Assembly (NCBI GenBank): GCA_031376425.1
Contig: JANMDR010000166.1
Span: 1 to 61,558 of the forward strand
Reading direction: 5' to 3'
Source: JANMDR01 sp031376425
GTDB taxonomy: Bacteria; Pseudomonadota; Gammaproteobacteria; Burkholderiales; Usitatibacteraceae
DNA: 61,558 nt
A program made the position numbers and the translations under genes. This document shows positions 42,355-51,086 of the stretch, one piece after another (the first letter of the stretch is position 1; each line of letters begins with the position of its first letter). Below the pieces are notes generated by a model that saw only the letters and a list, made by a program, of their open reading frames with translations, was not told the origin of the DNA and searched no databases.

Positions 42355-43968
42355 TTACTTGACGGTAGTCCAGAGCGGGGTAAATTTATTATCGGTGCGA
42401 TGTACCAAGGTAATATTCTTACGCGTTACCCACGGCACAACTTGACGATGTAGTGGGATGATTAGCGTTTCTTTTTGAATCAGTTCTACCGCTTTGTTAA
42501 TCATGATTTGGCGTGCTGCTGGGTCCATTTCCACCTCGGCTTTATCGATTAAATCATCGAGCTCGGCATTTTTAAAATTGCCGTAATTGGTGTCGCCAGC
42601 GCCTTTGTCATTTAGGCTGTGATAAAGCGGCTTTAGGGTAAACATGGCATCGCGATTATTGTCGCCCCAGCCCTGCATCATCACGCTAAATTCTTTCTTT
42701 GGTGTGCGCGCAAAGTAGTTGGCTTTCGGCATGGCATCTACCTTCACATCCAAGCCAATTTTTGCCCACATACCGGCGAGGGCTACGCAAATTTTTTCAT
42801 CGTTTACGTAGCGATCATTTGGGCAGTGCAGGGTAAAGCCAAAGCCTGCACCATAGCCTGCGTCGGCGAGTAATTTTTTAGCGGCAGCAGGGTCAAACGG
42901 CAAGCGCTTATCAAGTGCGGCAGGAATGCCTTCGCCTTTTGGGTTTGGTAATGCAATCGCGGTGGGTGTTGCCAAGCCACGCATGATGGCCTTCTTCATG
43001 GTATCAATATCAATACTTTGATATAGCGCTTGGCGCACGCGTTTATCCTTAAGCGGGTTTTTACCTTTTACTGTTGAGAACAAAAGCTCATCGCGCGCTT
43101 GATCCATCGCAATCATGATGATGCGGGTTTCGTCGCCTTCCCACACTTTTAAATCGCCATCTTGGCGTAGCGCCGCAATATCTTGCACTGGTGCATCCAA
43201 TACAAAATCGATCTCGTTAGATTTTAATGCGGCCATACGGGTAACCGCGCTGGTAATGGGGCGGTATTCAATAGCCGTAATATTACTTTCCGATACCTTG
43301 GCTTTGATGCCCCACCAATCGGGGTTAATCGCGTGTTTGGTTTTTACGCCAAGCTCATAAGACACGAGTTTAAAGGGGCCAGTACCCATCGCGTTTAAGG
43401 ACGCGAAGGTAACTTCTTTGGCGGTGAAATCTTGGGGGTTAACGGAGTTGTTTTTAGTAGCCCATGCCTTGCTCATGATGGGTACTTCGCCAATTGAGTT
43501 TAACTGAATTGGATTCGCTTTTTCGGCGGTAAACTGAACTGTGTAATCGTTGATTTTTTTAGCTACGCCTGCGGGCACGGTATAGGTTTTATATTGTTTT
43601 GATTTGCCCGCGCGTTCAAAGGAAAACACCACGTCATCGGCGGTAAAGGGCGTACCGTCGTGAAATTTTACGTCGCGGCGCAGTGTTAGTTCGCGGGTGG
43701 TGGGGCTAATAACTTTCCATGAGGTTGCCAGCCATGGTACCGGCATCATGTCTTTACCGGGTTGTATTAAACGCTCGTACACCAGCGCATTGATTGACTT
43801 GGTAAAGCCTTCGTCCTGCCCATGCGGATCTTGTGTGGAGGCATCACCTGTGGCCGTCCAGCGGAATGTTTTGGCATTTGCATCGGTGGCAAATGTAGGT
43901 AAAAGTGTTGTGGAAACAGCGGCACAAATACTAATGACAGTTACTGCAAAGTGTTTTTTTACGGCCAT
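42355..43968 (-). CDS. Oligopeptide/dipeptide ABC transporter substrate-binding protein
   Basis: Periplasmic binding protein of the SBP_bac_5 family (DppA/OppA/MppA-like), 537 residues. It has a signal peptide (MAVKKHFAVTVISICAAVSTT...). It contains DASTQDPHGQDEGFTKSINALVYERLI, DDVVFSFERA, and RQALYQSIDIDTMKKAIMRGLATPT, all standard for the family. GGAGG precedes the ATG. No permease or ATPase genes are adjacent, so it may share them with another Dpp/Opp system. Next to murein and amino-sugar genes it could bind murein peptides; that is inference. Confidence 0.9.
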   Translation of the reverse strand: MAVKKHFAVTVISICAAVSTTLLPTFATDANAKTFRWTATGDASTQDPHGQDEGFTKSINALVYERLIQPGKDMMPVPWLATSWKVISPTTRELTLRRDVKFHDGTPFTADDVVFSFERAGKSKQYKTYTVPAGVAKKINDYTVQFTAEKANPIQLNSIGEVPIMSKAWATKNNSVNPQDFTAKEVTFASLNAMGTGPFKLVSYELGVKTKHAINPDWWGIKAKVSESNITAIEYRPITSAVTRMAALKSNEIDFVLDAPVQDIAALRQDGDLKVWEGDETRIIMIAMDQARDELLFSTVKGKNPLKDKRVRQALYQSIDIDTMKKAIMRGLATPTAIALPNPKGEGIPAALDKRLPFDPAAAKKLLADAGYGAGFGFTLHCPNDRYVNDEKICVALAGMWAKIGLDVKVDAMPKANYFARTPKKEFSVMMQGWGDNNRDAMFTLKPLYHSLNDKGAGDTNYGNFKNAELDDLIDKAEVEMDPAARQIMINKAVELIQKETLIIPLHRQVVPWVTRKNITLVHRTDNKFTPLWTTVK

Positions 43969-44053
43969 ACAAACCTCCGGTAAAGTTAAAAAATATTGAA
44001 CCGCGATTGAGTAAGATTGGGTAACTTTATATTGCTAAGGCATCATGCTTGCG

Positions 44054-44150
44054 TCCAGTGAACAAATCGCCTAAGTAGTCTGGAAGCGGCGCATTGACAT
44101 TTTCCGTACAACTGGACTACATGCATTGCAAAATAAGTAAAATACTGGAT
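44054..44150. promoter_or_regulatory. Recurring ACTGGA/TCTGGA boxes in the divergent intergenic region
   Basis: TCCAGT (44054-44059, inverted), TCTGGA (44079-44084), ACTGGACTACATGCA (from 44111) and ACTGGATTGCATTAA (from 44144) recur in under 100 bases. The two full boxes are 33 bases apart. This is an AT-rich region between divergent genes, so they may be operator sites for the GntR regulator or another factor. The association is not established. Confidence 0.3.
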
Positions 44151-44220
44151 TGCATTAAGTATTTGATTATAAACAAAATAGCGATTTTTGCTAAATAATT
44201 ATTATATCTCTGGTTCGTAG

Positions 44221-44244
44221 TTGGTATTAAATTGGTTTTATAAT
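44221..44244 (+). promoter_or_regulatory. Putative promoter -10 element and direct repeat before the amino-sugar operon
   Basis: TATAAT at 44239-44244 is a consensus -10, 19 bases before ATG 44264. No good -35 is at the normal distance. TTGGTAT (44221) and TTGGTTT (44232) form an 11-base-spaced direct repeat, one helical turn apart, overlapping the likely polymerase site, a plausible place for a regulator. Confidence 0.4.
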
Positions 44245-44263
44245 CATTTTATTCTAAATATTG

Positions 44264-45166
44264 ATGAGTGTCGCCCATAAAATGGTGGAATTTGAAATTG
44301 GCGTAGATGGAGGTGGTACCAGCACGGTGGCCGTGGTAGCGCCTGCAGGTGGCGCTGTTATTGGCCGTGGCAGCGCGGGACCATCGGCATTGGGTCAAGG
44401 GATTGAAGCTGCTTGGGCACAAATTGAAATCGCATTGCAGAGCGCATTTGCGGCGGCGGGGTTGGCGCGACCAAATTTAGCGCAGTGTGCCCTTGGAGCG
44501 GGGCTTTCAGGAGTTAATCACAGCCCATGGCGCGATCTGTTCCTTAAACAAAATATAGGTCTTGGCCGCCTCAAGGTTGAAACCGATGGGTTTATTGCAT
44601 TACTCGGTGCGCACGACGGTAAACCAGGCGTGATGGTGGCTGCCGGTACCGGCAGTGTCGGTGAATCATGGAGTGTGGCGGGTGTGCGTGAGGAGGCTAG
44701 TGGTTGGGGCTTTCCGACTGGAGACGAGGGTAGTGGCGCGTGGCTCGGCTTTTATGCGGCGCGGCATACCCAATGTGTGATGGACGGACGTGCAGCACAC
44801 AGCGCACTAGCTAAAAGTGTCATGCAGCGTTGCGGGAATACGCGCGCGCAATTTCAGCAGTGGTGTATTGAGAGTAAACAGTTTGCCTTCGCGCAATTAG
44901 CGCCCTTGGTATTTGCGGCCGCAGCAGACGATGCTGATCCTGTTGCTATTGCCTTGCTCAAGCGCGGTGCAGGTGAATTGCAACGGCTTGGCGATGCCCT
45001 TGATGCAACGGCTACTTTACCAATTGCGATTTGCGGCAGTGTGGCCGAACGACTACAACCCTATTTTGACGAACCATTTCGTGCGCGGTGTGTTGCGCCA
45101 GCCTGCGATGCTGCAACCGGTGCCCTGCACCTATTGCGACTGCCCCAATTTATGGAGGTTAAATAA
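44264..45166 (+). CDS. Amino-sugar kinase, BadF/BadG ATPase family (N-acetylglucosamine/glucosamine kinase type)
   Basis: Phosphorylates a hexosamine or N-acetylhexosamine with ATP. The 300-residue product has EIGVDGGGTSTVAVVA at the start (phosphate-1 loop), KVETDGFIALLGAHDGKPGVMVAAGTGSVGE, and SGWGFPTGDEGSGAWLGFYAARH, as in Vibrio glucosamine kinase and GlcNAc kinase relatives. Two bases separate it from the regulator gene. It heads the operon containing nagA and the deaminase, so GlcNAc or a related sugar is its likely substrate. The ATG at 44264 is tentative: no strong ribosome site is seen, and ATG 44282 is also in frame. Confidence 0.85.
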   Translation: MSVAHKMVEFEIGVDGGGTSTVAVVAPAGGAVIGRGSAGPSALGQGIEAAWAQIEIALQSAFAAAGLARPNLAQCALGAGLSGVNHSPWRDLFLKQNIGLGRLKVETDGFIALLGAHDGKPGVMVAAGTGSVGESWSVAGVREEASGWGFPTGDEGSGAWLGFYAARHTQCVMDGRAAHSALAKSVMQRCGNTRAQFQQWCIESKQFAFAQLAPLVFAAAADDADPVAIALLKRGAGELQRLGDALDATATLPIAICGSVAERLQPYFDEPFRARCVAPACDAATGALHLLRLPQFMEVK

Positions 45167-45168
45167 TA

Positions 45169-46035
45169 ATGCGTGTAGCCAGCCTACTATCCAAACCAAA
45201 ACCTAAAAGTACCACCAAGTCTGCTATGGCAGCGGCTGATCCGGTGGCACTCGAAGCCTCAGCGGAAATGAGTGAAATGATGAATAAGGCCGCCGTGCTT
45301 GATTTTAAACCTGATCCGCGCGATAGTTCGCCGCTGTATTTGCAGCTTGCACGCAGCATGGGCGATGCGGTGCGCGACGGTCGCTATCCGGTACACGCAG
45401 CGTTGCCTTCTGAACGGCTGATATCTGAATCTCTTGGCGTATCGCGCGTAACGGCGCGTAAGGCTATCGATCAGTTAGTAACGCAAGGCCTAATTGTACG
45501 GCGGCGCGGTTCAGGTAATTTTATTGCCCCGCGTATTGAGCAGCCCCGTATTGAGTTGCCGTTATCGCATTTGACCTCATTTTCTGAAGAACTAAAGCGC
45601 CGTGGCTACACGCCAAGATCGCGTTGGCTCGAACGTGCCATCACTACGGCCACGCCCGATGAACAAATTAGTTTAGGTCTTGCTGCCTCGGCAAGAGTGG
45701 CGCGATTAGCGCGTTTGCGGCAGGCCGATGAAGTGGTAATGGCGTATGAAGTGAGTGTGCTACCTCAGACAATATTGCCTAATCCGCAAGATGTTGAGGC
45801 CTCACTCTATGAATTTTTAGGCCGCAGCCGCCAAGCGCCAGTGCGGGCTTTGCAGCATATCCGCGCCATGAATGCGCTACCGAAGTTAGCGGAGCAGTTA
45901 AATGTTGCGGTGGGGCAGGCGGTATTGTTTATAACGCGGGTGGGCTATGCAGAATCAGGGCAAGCCGTGGAGCTTACACATTCTTATTGCCGCAATGACT
46001 ATTATGATTTTGTAGCGGAAATGCGACGCCAATAA
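45169..46035 (+). CDS. GntR/HutC-family transcriptional regulator with UTRA domain (NagR/YvoA-like)
   Basis: The 288-residue product carries an extra polar N-terminal stretch of about 50 residues. A winged helix-turn-helix follows (SSPLYLQLARSMGDAVRDGRYPVHAALPSERLISESLGVSRVTARKAIDQLVTQGLIVRRRGSGNFIA), then a UTRA ligand-binding domain (LPLSHLTSFSEELKRRGYTPRSRWLERA to the end). Regulators of this type bind GlcN-6-P or GlcNAc-6-P and control nag genes. It is coupled to nagA: the stop TAA overlaps ATG 46035. It is inferred to repress this operon. Confidence 0.9.
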   Translation: MRVASLLSKPKPKSTTKSAMAAADPVALEASAEMSEMMNKAAVLDFKPDPRDSSPLYLQLARSMGDAVRDGRYPVHAALPSERLISESLGVSRVTARKAIDQLVTQGLIVRRRGSGNFIAPRIEQPRIELPLSHLTSFSEELKRRGYTPRSRWLERAITTATPDEQISLGLAASARVARLARLRQADEVVMAYEVSVLPQTILPNPQDVEASLYEFLGRSRQAPVRALQHIRAMNALPKLAEQLNVAVGQAVLFITRVGYAESGQAVELTHSYCRNDYYDFVAEMRRQ

Positions 46036-47159
46036 TGCCTAAATTAACAGGTCATATTTTAACTCCGCAAGGGTTCGTAAAAGGCCAGCTATCAATGGCT
46101 GCGGATGGCCGCATTTCGGGCATCGTGGGTGAGTCGATAGACGCACGAACGGTGCGCGAGGCGGGTTTGCCTATCATCCTGCCCGGCTTTGTAGATTTGC
46201 ACGTACATGGCGGTGGTGGCTGCGATGTTATGGATGCGGGGCAATCATGTGAAAAAATTGCCCGTACCCACGCGCAATACGGCACCACTAGTTTGCTCGC
46301 TACCACCATGACGGCACCCTATAGCGATTTACACCGCGCCTTTACTGACATGGCACCAGCAGTGGGTACACGGCAGCATAACGCCGCGCGTGTGCTTGGT
46401 GTGCACTTAGAAGGCCCATATATCAATGCGGGTAAACTCGGCGCACAACCCGATTATGCGCGACCAGTGGAACCGGATGAACTAGCGCAATTACATGCCT
46501 TGGCACCCATTAAGCTCATCACTATGGCACCAGAAGTGCCAGGTAATAATGCCCGTATTGCCGCGCTGGTTGCTGCTGGTTTTAAAATTCAAATCGGTCA
46601 TAGTTCAGGTACTTATGAAGAAGGTTTGGCAGCGATGGCGGAAGGTGCCGATGGCTTTACCCATTTGTTTAACGCAATGACCGGCCTGCATCATCGCAAA
46701 CCGGGTATGGTTGGTTGCGCCTTAGCGCACGCGCATTTTGCCGAGGTGATTCCCGATTTGCTGCATGTGCATCCAGGCGCTATTCACGTAGCTTTGCGTG
46801 CCATTCCGCATTTATTCTGTGTTACCGATTCCACAGCGGCCACGGGTATGCCCGATGGCGACTATATGCTTGGCCGCAGCAAAGTGACCAAGTGCTTAGG
46901 CGGAGTTCGTTTGCCAGATGGCACCTTGGCAGGCTCTACCTTGACGATGGATCAAGCCCTACGCAATCTGGTAAATACTATTGGGCTGTCTCTAACTGAT
47001 GCGTCGAAACGCGTTTCCACTTATGCCGCAGATTATATCGGCGCACATGATCGCGGTCGCTTGGTAGCAGGCGCGTTTGCTGACGTGGTGGTGCTTGATC
47101 AGGATTTACAACTAGTTGATATTTACACCGAGGGAGTTGCAATTGAGTACGCAAATTAG
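46035..47159 (+). CDS. nagA: N-acetylglucosamine-6-phosphate deacetylase
   Basis: Hydrolyses GlcNAc-6-P to GlcN-6-P and acetate. The 374-residue product has PGFVDLHVHGGGGCDVMD (metal His), GVHLEGPYINAGKLGAQ, IGHSSGTYEEGLAAMAEGADGFTHLFNAMTGLHHRKPGMVG, and FCVTDSTAATGMPDGDY with the catalytic Asp. ADVVVLDQDLQLVDIYTEG ends the small beta domain. ATG 46035 overlaps the regulator stop. The following deaminase gene starts inside its 3' end, so translation is coupled both ways. Confidence 0.95.
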   Translation: MPKLTGHILTPQGFVKGQLSMAADGRISGIVGESIDARTVREAGLPIILPGFVDLHVHGGGGCDVMDAGQSCEKIARTHAQYGTTSLLATTMTAPYSDLHRAFTDMAPAVGTRQHNAARVLGVHLEGPYINAGKLGAQPDYARPVEPDELAQLHALAPIKLITMAPEVPGNNARIAALVAAGFKIQIGHSSGTYEEGLAAMAEGADGFTHLFNAMTGLHHRKPGMVGCALAHAHFAEVIPDLLHVHPGAIHVALRAIPHLFCVTDSTAATGMPDGDYMLGRSKVTKCLGGVRLPDGTLAGSTLTMDQALRNLVNTIGLSLTDASKRVSTYAADYIGAHDRGRLVAGAFADVVVLDQDLQLVDIYTEGVAIEYAN

Positions 47160-48198
47160 CACGCAAACTAGCACATTGATGTTGCAAGAATCCCGTGAAG
47201 CACCGCAAGCAATCGCCCGCCAATTAGCTAACGACACCAAAGCCTATGATGATCTCGGCACGCTCTTGCGCGAGATGGCACCGACCAAATTAAAATCACT
47301 GCTCACTGTTGCGCGCGGTAGTTCGGATCACGCTGCGGCGTTCATGGCGTATTTAATCATGGCACGTCTTGGGCATTTAGTCACCTCGCTGCCGATGTCG
47401 CTTATTACCTTGTATCAATCGCAAATAAAATGCGATGGCCTAGCTTCTTTTGCTTTCTCTCAATCTGGTCAAAGCCCTGATCTAGTTGCACCCACAAAAT
47501 ATTTTTCTCAGCATAATGCAGTTACCTCCGCCTTTGTAAATGATGCCCAATCGCCTTTAGCTTTAGCTTCAAAATTCGTATTTCCCTTGCATGCAGGTCC
47601 AGAAAAAAGTGTGGCGGCCACTAAAAGTTTTATTGCACAATTAGTTGCGGGTGCCCGTGTAGTGGCGGCGTGGCAGGATGATGCTGCACTAAAAGCAACG
47701 ATCGCAAATTTGCCTGCAGCCCTTGAGCAGGCCGTGGCGCAAGACTGGTCAGCAGGGGTTGAAGCGTTAAAAAATGTTGATCGCCTCTTTGTAATTAGCC
47801 GTGGTACGGGCTTGGCTGTGGCAAAAGAAGCGGCGCTAAAATTTAAGGAAACCTCCGCTATTCAAGCCGAAGCATTTTCTGGTGCGGAGGTTAAGCATGG
47901 CCCAATGGCCTTGATTACCGAAGGTTATCCGGTATTGGTGTTTGCACCGCGCGGCCCAGCGCAAGCGGGGTTGCTCGCGTTTGCCGCTGAAATGCGTCAG
48001 CGCGATGCCGTGGTATTACTGGCAGCGCCTGCTGGTACACCAAACGTCGATTTGCCATTAATTGAGTGTGGCGAGGTTGACCTTGATCCGATTTGTGCAA
48101 TTCAAAGTTTTTACCCGATGGTGGAAGCGATTTCGCGCGCTCGCGGATTTAACCCCGATGAACCGCGTTTCCTAAATAAAGTCACGCGCACACAATAG
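47143..48198 (+). CDS. nagB: SIS-domain glucosamine-6-phosphate deaminase (NagB-II type)
   Basis: Converts GlcN-6-P to fructose-6-P plus ammonia. The 351-residue protein has two SIS domains like the isomerase half of GlmS but no glutaminase domain: LTVARGSSDHAAAFMAYL, FAFSQSGQSPDLVAPTK, PEKSVAATKSFIAQL, and FVISRGTGLAVAKEAALKFKETSAIQAEAFSGAEVKHGPMALI. TTG 47143 has GGGAG six bases upstream and is the favoured start, 17 bases inside nagA; ATG 47179 is an alternative. It completes the GlcNAc-6-P route begun by NagA. Confidence 0.88.
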   Translation: MSTQISTQTSTLMLQESREAPQAIARQLANDTKAYDDLGTLLREMAPTKLKSLLTVARGSSDHAAAFMAYLIMARLGHLVTSLPMSLITLYQSQIKCDGLASFAFSQSGQSPDLVAPTKYFSQHNAVTSAFVNDAQSPLALASKFVFPLHAGPEKSVAATKSFIAQLVAGARVVAAWQDDAALKATIANLPAALEQAVAQDWSAGVEALKNVDRLFVISRGTGLAVAKEAALKFKETSAIQAEAFSGAEVKHGPMALITEGYPVLVFAPRGPAQAGLLAFAAEMRQRDAVVLLAAPAGTPNVDLPLIECGEVDLDPICAIQSFYPMVEAISRARGFNPDEPRFLNKVTRTQ

Positions 48199-48212
48199 GG
48201 TAGGGGCTGATG

Positions 48213-49436
48213 ATGAGTAGCTCAACTTCAGCACCCGTAAAGTTTGCGGATATCGCGTTTCAGCGCGCGCATATTGAAAAAACGATGGCCTTCTATGATG
48301 GCCGTTGTGTTGACGCGAATGGCGGGTTCTATCATTTCTTTTTAGATGACGGTCAGGTATACAACAAAACCACGCGCCACCTTGTGAGTAGCACACGCTT
48401 CGTTATCAATTATGCTAAAGCTGCGCGTTATTTTAATCGGCCTGATTATCTAGCGTTGGCGCAACATGGCTTAGCTTTTATTGAGCGCGCACACTATCAA
48501 AAAAATACCGGAGGCTATGCTTGGTTGTTTGAAAATGATGCGGTAGCCGATGGCACCAATCATTGTTATGGCGCAGCATTTGTTTTGCTGTGCTATGCAG
48601 AAGCCCTGAAATCAGGTATTTCTGAGGCATTGTCAGGTGTGGAAGCGGCTTACAATTTGCTTGATAAGCACTTTTGGCGTGAAGCGGATGCTTTGTTTGT
48701 GGATGAATATGATGCAGCGTTTGCACAGCTTTCGCCTTATCGCGGTCAGAACGCCAATATGCATAGCTGCGAGGCGCTAATATGCGCTTATCAAGCAACG
48801 TTGGACCTGAAATTTTTGCGCCGCGCACAAGTGGTAGCTGAAAGCGTTACCGGTCGTTTGGCGCAGCAAGCGGGCAACGGTAATGAGGGTTTGGTATGGG
48901 AGCATTACCACAGCGATTGGCAAATTGACTGGAACTATAACTTGGATAATCCCAAGCACCTGTTCAGACCGTGGGGCTTTCAGCCCGGGCATCAAACCGA
49001 ATGGGCAAAACTGTTACTTACACTCCATCAAATTGAAGCCAACCCGGTTTATATAACCCGTGCCAAGCACCTATTTGATACGGCAATGGTGCGGTCATGG
49101 GATAGTGTTAACGGCGGCTTGGTGTACGGATTTGCGCCAGACGGTAAGGTATGTGATGGTGATAAATATTTTTGGGTGCAGGCCGAGAGTTTTGCAGCGG
49201 CTGCCATGCTGGCGGAAGCGACTGGTGATGGTGCGTATTGGGAATGGGTAGAGAAAATTTGGGACTACAGCTGGGCGCATATGATCGACCATCAATACGG
49301 TGCTTGGTATCGAATTTTAACTGTGGATAACAAAAAATATAGCAATGAAAAAAGCCCTGCAGGTAAAACCGATTACCACACCATGGGTGCTAGTTTTGAG
49401 TTGATTGAGGTATTGCAGCGTAAGGTTAAAAAATGA
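48213..49436 (+). CDS. AGE-family epimerase/isomerase, probably D-mannose isomerase
   Basis: The product is about 407 residues, an alpha6/alpha6 barrel enzyme of the N-acylglucosamine 2-epimerase family. The catalytic His candidates are in NANMHSCEAL, GFQPGHQTEWAKLL and GKTDYHTMGA. YSNEKSPAGKTDYHTMGASFEL matches mannose isomerase (YihS/ManI) relatives better than GlcNAc epimerases, to my recollection. Adjacent fructokinase and GH38 mannosidase support mannose to fructose conversion. The alternative is GlcNAc/ManNAc epimerisation, since nanE is also in the locus. AGGGG precedes ATG 48213 (48210 is also possible). The stop overlaps the next start by four bases. Confidence 0.82.
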   Translation: MSSSTSAPVKFADIAFQRAHIEKTMAFYDGRCVDANGGFYHFFLDDGQVYNKTTRHLVSSTRFVINYAKAARYFNRPDYLALAQHGLAFIERAHYQKNTGGYAWLFENDAVADGTNHCYGAAFVLLCYAEALKSGISEALSGVEAAYNLLDKHFWREADALFVDEYDAAFAQLSPYRGQNANMHSCEALICAYQATLDLKFLRRAQVVAESVTGRLAQQAGNGNEGLVWEHYHSDWQIDWNYNLDNPKHLFRPWGFQPGHQTEWAKLLLTLHQIEANPVYITRAKHLFDTAMVRSWDSVNGGLVYGFAPDGKVCDGDKYFWVQAESFAAAAMLAEATGDGAYWEWVEKIWDYSWAHMIDHQYGAWYRILTVDNKKYSNEKSPAGKTDYHTMGASFELIEVLQRKVKK

Positions 49437-50416
49437 AATCGCTTATTTGTTTTGGTGAAGCATTAATTGATTTGTTACAAGACCCGCGGCAGGCCGGTGT
49501 TTATCATGCCAACGCCGGTGGTGCACCCGCAAATGTGGCGGTAGGTTTTGCTAAATTGGGCGGAAATGCCCTATTTGTAGGCACTTTGGGCCGAGACAAA
49601 TTCTCTGATTTTTTGCATGATGAATTCACCCGCTACGGCGTGAATACGCAATCACTGGTGCGCACGAACGCTGCTTTTACGGCCGTGGCAGTGGTTTCGC
49701 TGGCTGCAAATGGCGAGCGTTCATTTGGATTTTATCGCGGGCCATCGGCAGATTTACTGTTTAGCGCTACCGATTTTAATGCGGCTGATTTTGCACCGTC
49801 GCCACTGTTTCATTTTTGTTCCAACACACTCACCCATGCACCTATACGTGCCGCCACCCACGCCGGAGTAGCACTGGCGCGGGCACATGGTTGCATCATT
49901 AGCTTTGATGTGAATATTCGCGCTAGCTTGTGGCCGGATGCGGCAGAAATAGTGCCTGAAATATTACGGCTTATGCCCAGCGCCCATATCTTAAAATGCA
50001 GCGTTGAAGAATGGCAGGAGCTTTGCGCGGCAGATGGCGAGGCAAGTTTGCTGGCAACTTGCTTTGCTGGTACCACGCAACTCATTCTAATTACCGATGG
50101 TGCTAAACCCTTGCGAGCAATTCAAAAGAATACCGATGAATTGATTGCAGTTAAAGCCGTTCCAGTCCTTGATAGCACCGCTGCTGGAGATGGATTTATT
50201 GCGGGATTTTTGTTTGCGCTGGCACAGCAAAATATCGCGGCAGATGCTTTAAAATCAACCATCGTCAATGATGGTTGGCGACATGCGGCGCTGCAATTCG
50301 CGTCGCAATGTGGTGCCTTTGCCTGTACCAAATATGGCGCATTCGTAAGCCTTGCCAGTGCCGCCGATGTTATTTTCCCTGCGGTGCTTTCAGCGCCTGC
50401 ACAAACCAGCTCGTGA
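49433..50416 (+). CDS. Fructokinase, PfkB/ribokinase family
   Basis: Phosphorylates a sugar, most likely fructose to fructose-6-P. The 327-residue product has the family's first signature (HANAGGAPANVAVGFAKLGGNALFVGTLGRDKFSDFL) and the second (DSTAAGDGFIAGFL) with the catalytic base Asp. RSFGFYRGPSADLLF resembles the fructokinase specificity region. ATGA overlap with the AGE gene shows coupling, so mannose to fructose to fructose-6-P is a reasonable reading. Its last 47 bases overlap nanE on the opposite strand. Confidence 0.88.
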   Translation: MKSLICFGEALIDLLQDPRQAGVYHANAGGAPANVAVGFAKLGGNALFVGTLGRDKFSDFLHDEFTRYGVNTQSLVRTNAAFTAVAVVSLAANGERSFGFYRGPSADLLFSATDFNAADFAPSPLFHFCSNTLTHAPIRAATHAGVALARAHGCIISFDVNIRASLWPDAAEIVPEILRLMPSAHILKCSVEEWQELCAADGEASLLATCFAGTTQLILITDGAKPLRAIQKNTDELIAVKAVPVLDSTAAGDGFIAGFLFALAQQNIAADALKSTIVNDGWRHAALQFASQCGAFACTKYGAFVSLASAADVIFPAVLSAPAQTSS

Positions 50417-51086
50417 GTATCTCCGTGCGCGTAATTGCGGTGCCCACCGTAACCGCCCATGCGCCTAGTGCGGCTGCCTGTGCCACTTGTGCAGGGGTAT
50501 TAAAGCGGCCCTCAGCCATGACGCGTGGCGCAATTTTTGTTACGGCTGCTAAAAATGTGTAGTCCGGTTCTTCAGGAACGACACCGCCAGTATAGCCGGA
50601 TAAGGTGGTGCCAATAATGGTGAAGCCCATTTCATGTGCGCGTTTGGCATCAGCTAAATTTGCACAGTCAGCCATTGCCCATATGCCACGCGCTTTAATG
50701 GCAGCAAGCAATGCGGCCACAGAGGCCGGACGCACACGATCCGTGGCATCTACGGCAATAATGTGCGCACCGGCATCGGCCAGTGCTTCAACATCGGCTA
50801 AAAATGGCGTTATACGTACTGGTGAATCGCTTAAGTCGCGTTTAATAATACCGATGACTGGGACATCAATTGCGGCACGCGTTAAACCTACGCGGTTTGC
50901 ACCTTCAATACGAATTGCCCCAGCTCCCCCTATTTGCGCGGCTTTCGCCAGTAGCGGTACAACGTTGTCAACGTCAAGCGGGCCGTTGTCAATGGGTTGG
51001 CAAGATACAACTAAGCGACCACGCATGGCGCTATCTAATTGCGCTAGGGTTGAAAAATTGACGGAGGTGATGGCTTGAGTTTTCAT
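50370..51086 (-). CDS. nanE: N-acetylmannosamine-6-phosphate 2-epimerase
   Basis: Converts ManNAc-6-P to GlcNAc-6-P for NagA. The 238-residue TIM barrel has MRGRLVVSCQPIDNGP, GAGAIRIEGANRV, VIGIIKRDLSDSPVRITPF with the catalytic Lys, VRPASVAALLAAIKARGIWAMADC, FTIIGTTLSGYTG, and AEGRFNTPAQVAQAAALGAWAVTVGTAITR. It is on the opposite strand to every other gene of this operon: its 3' end overlaps fructokinase by 47 bases, and its start (ATG at 51084-51086) lies 12 bases inside the 5' end of the binding-protein gene. Its promoter must therefore lie within that coding region. No good ribosome site is visible. Confidence 0.92.
   Translation of the reverse strand: MKTQAITSVNFSTLAQLDSAMRGRLVVSCQPIDNGPLDVDNVVPLLAKAAQIGGAGAIRIEGANRVGLTRAAIDVPVIGIIKRDLSDSPVRITPFLADVEALADAGAHIIAVDATDRVRPASVAALLAAIKARGIWAMADCANLADAKRAHEMGFTIIGTTLSGYTGGVVPEEPDYTFLAAVTKIAPRVMAEGRFNTPAQVAQAAALGAWAVTVGTAITRTEILTSWFVQALKAPQGK
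51063..51077 (+). promoter_or_regulatory. Consensus ribosome binding site before a TTG start (sugar-binding protein)
   Basis: GGAGGTGA (51063-51070) is a near-perfect anti-16S match, followed by TTG 51075. The ATG at 51070 ends after two codons (ATGGCTTGA). This decides the TTG start. The site overlaps the nanE coding region on the other strand. Confidence 0.75.
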
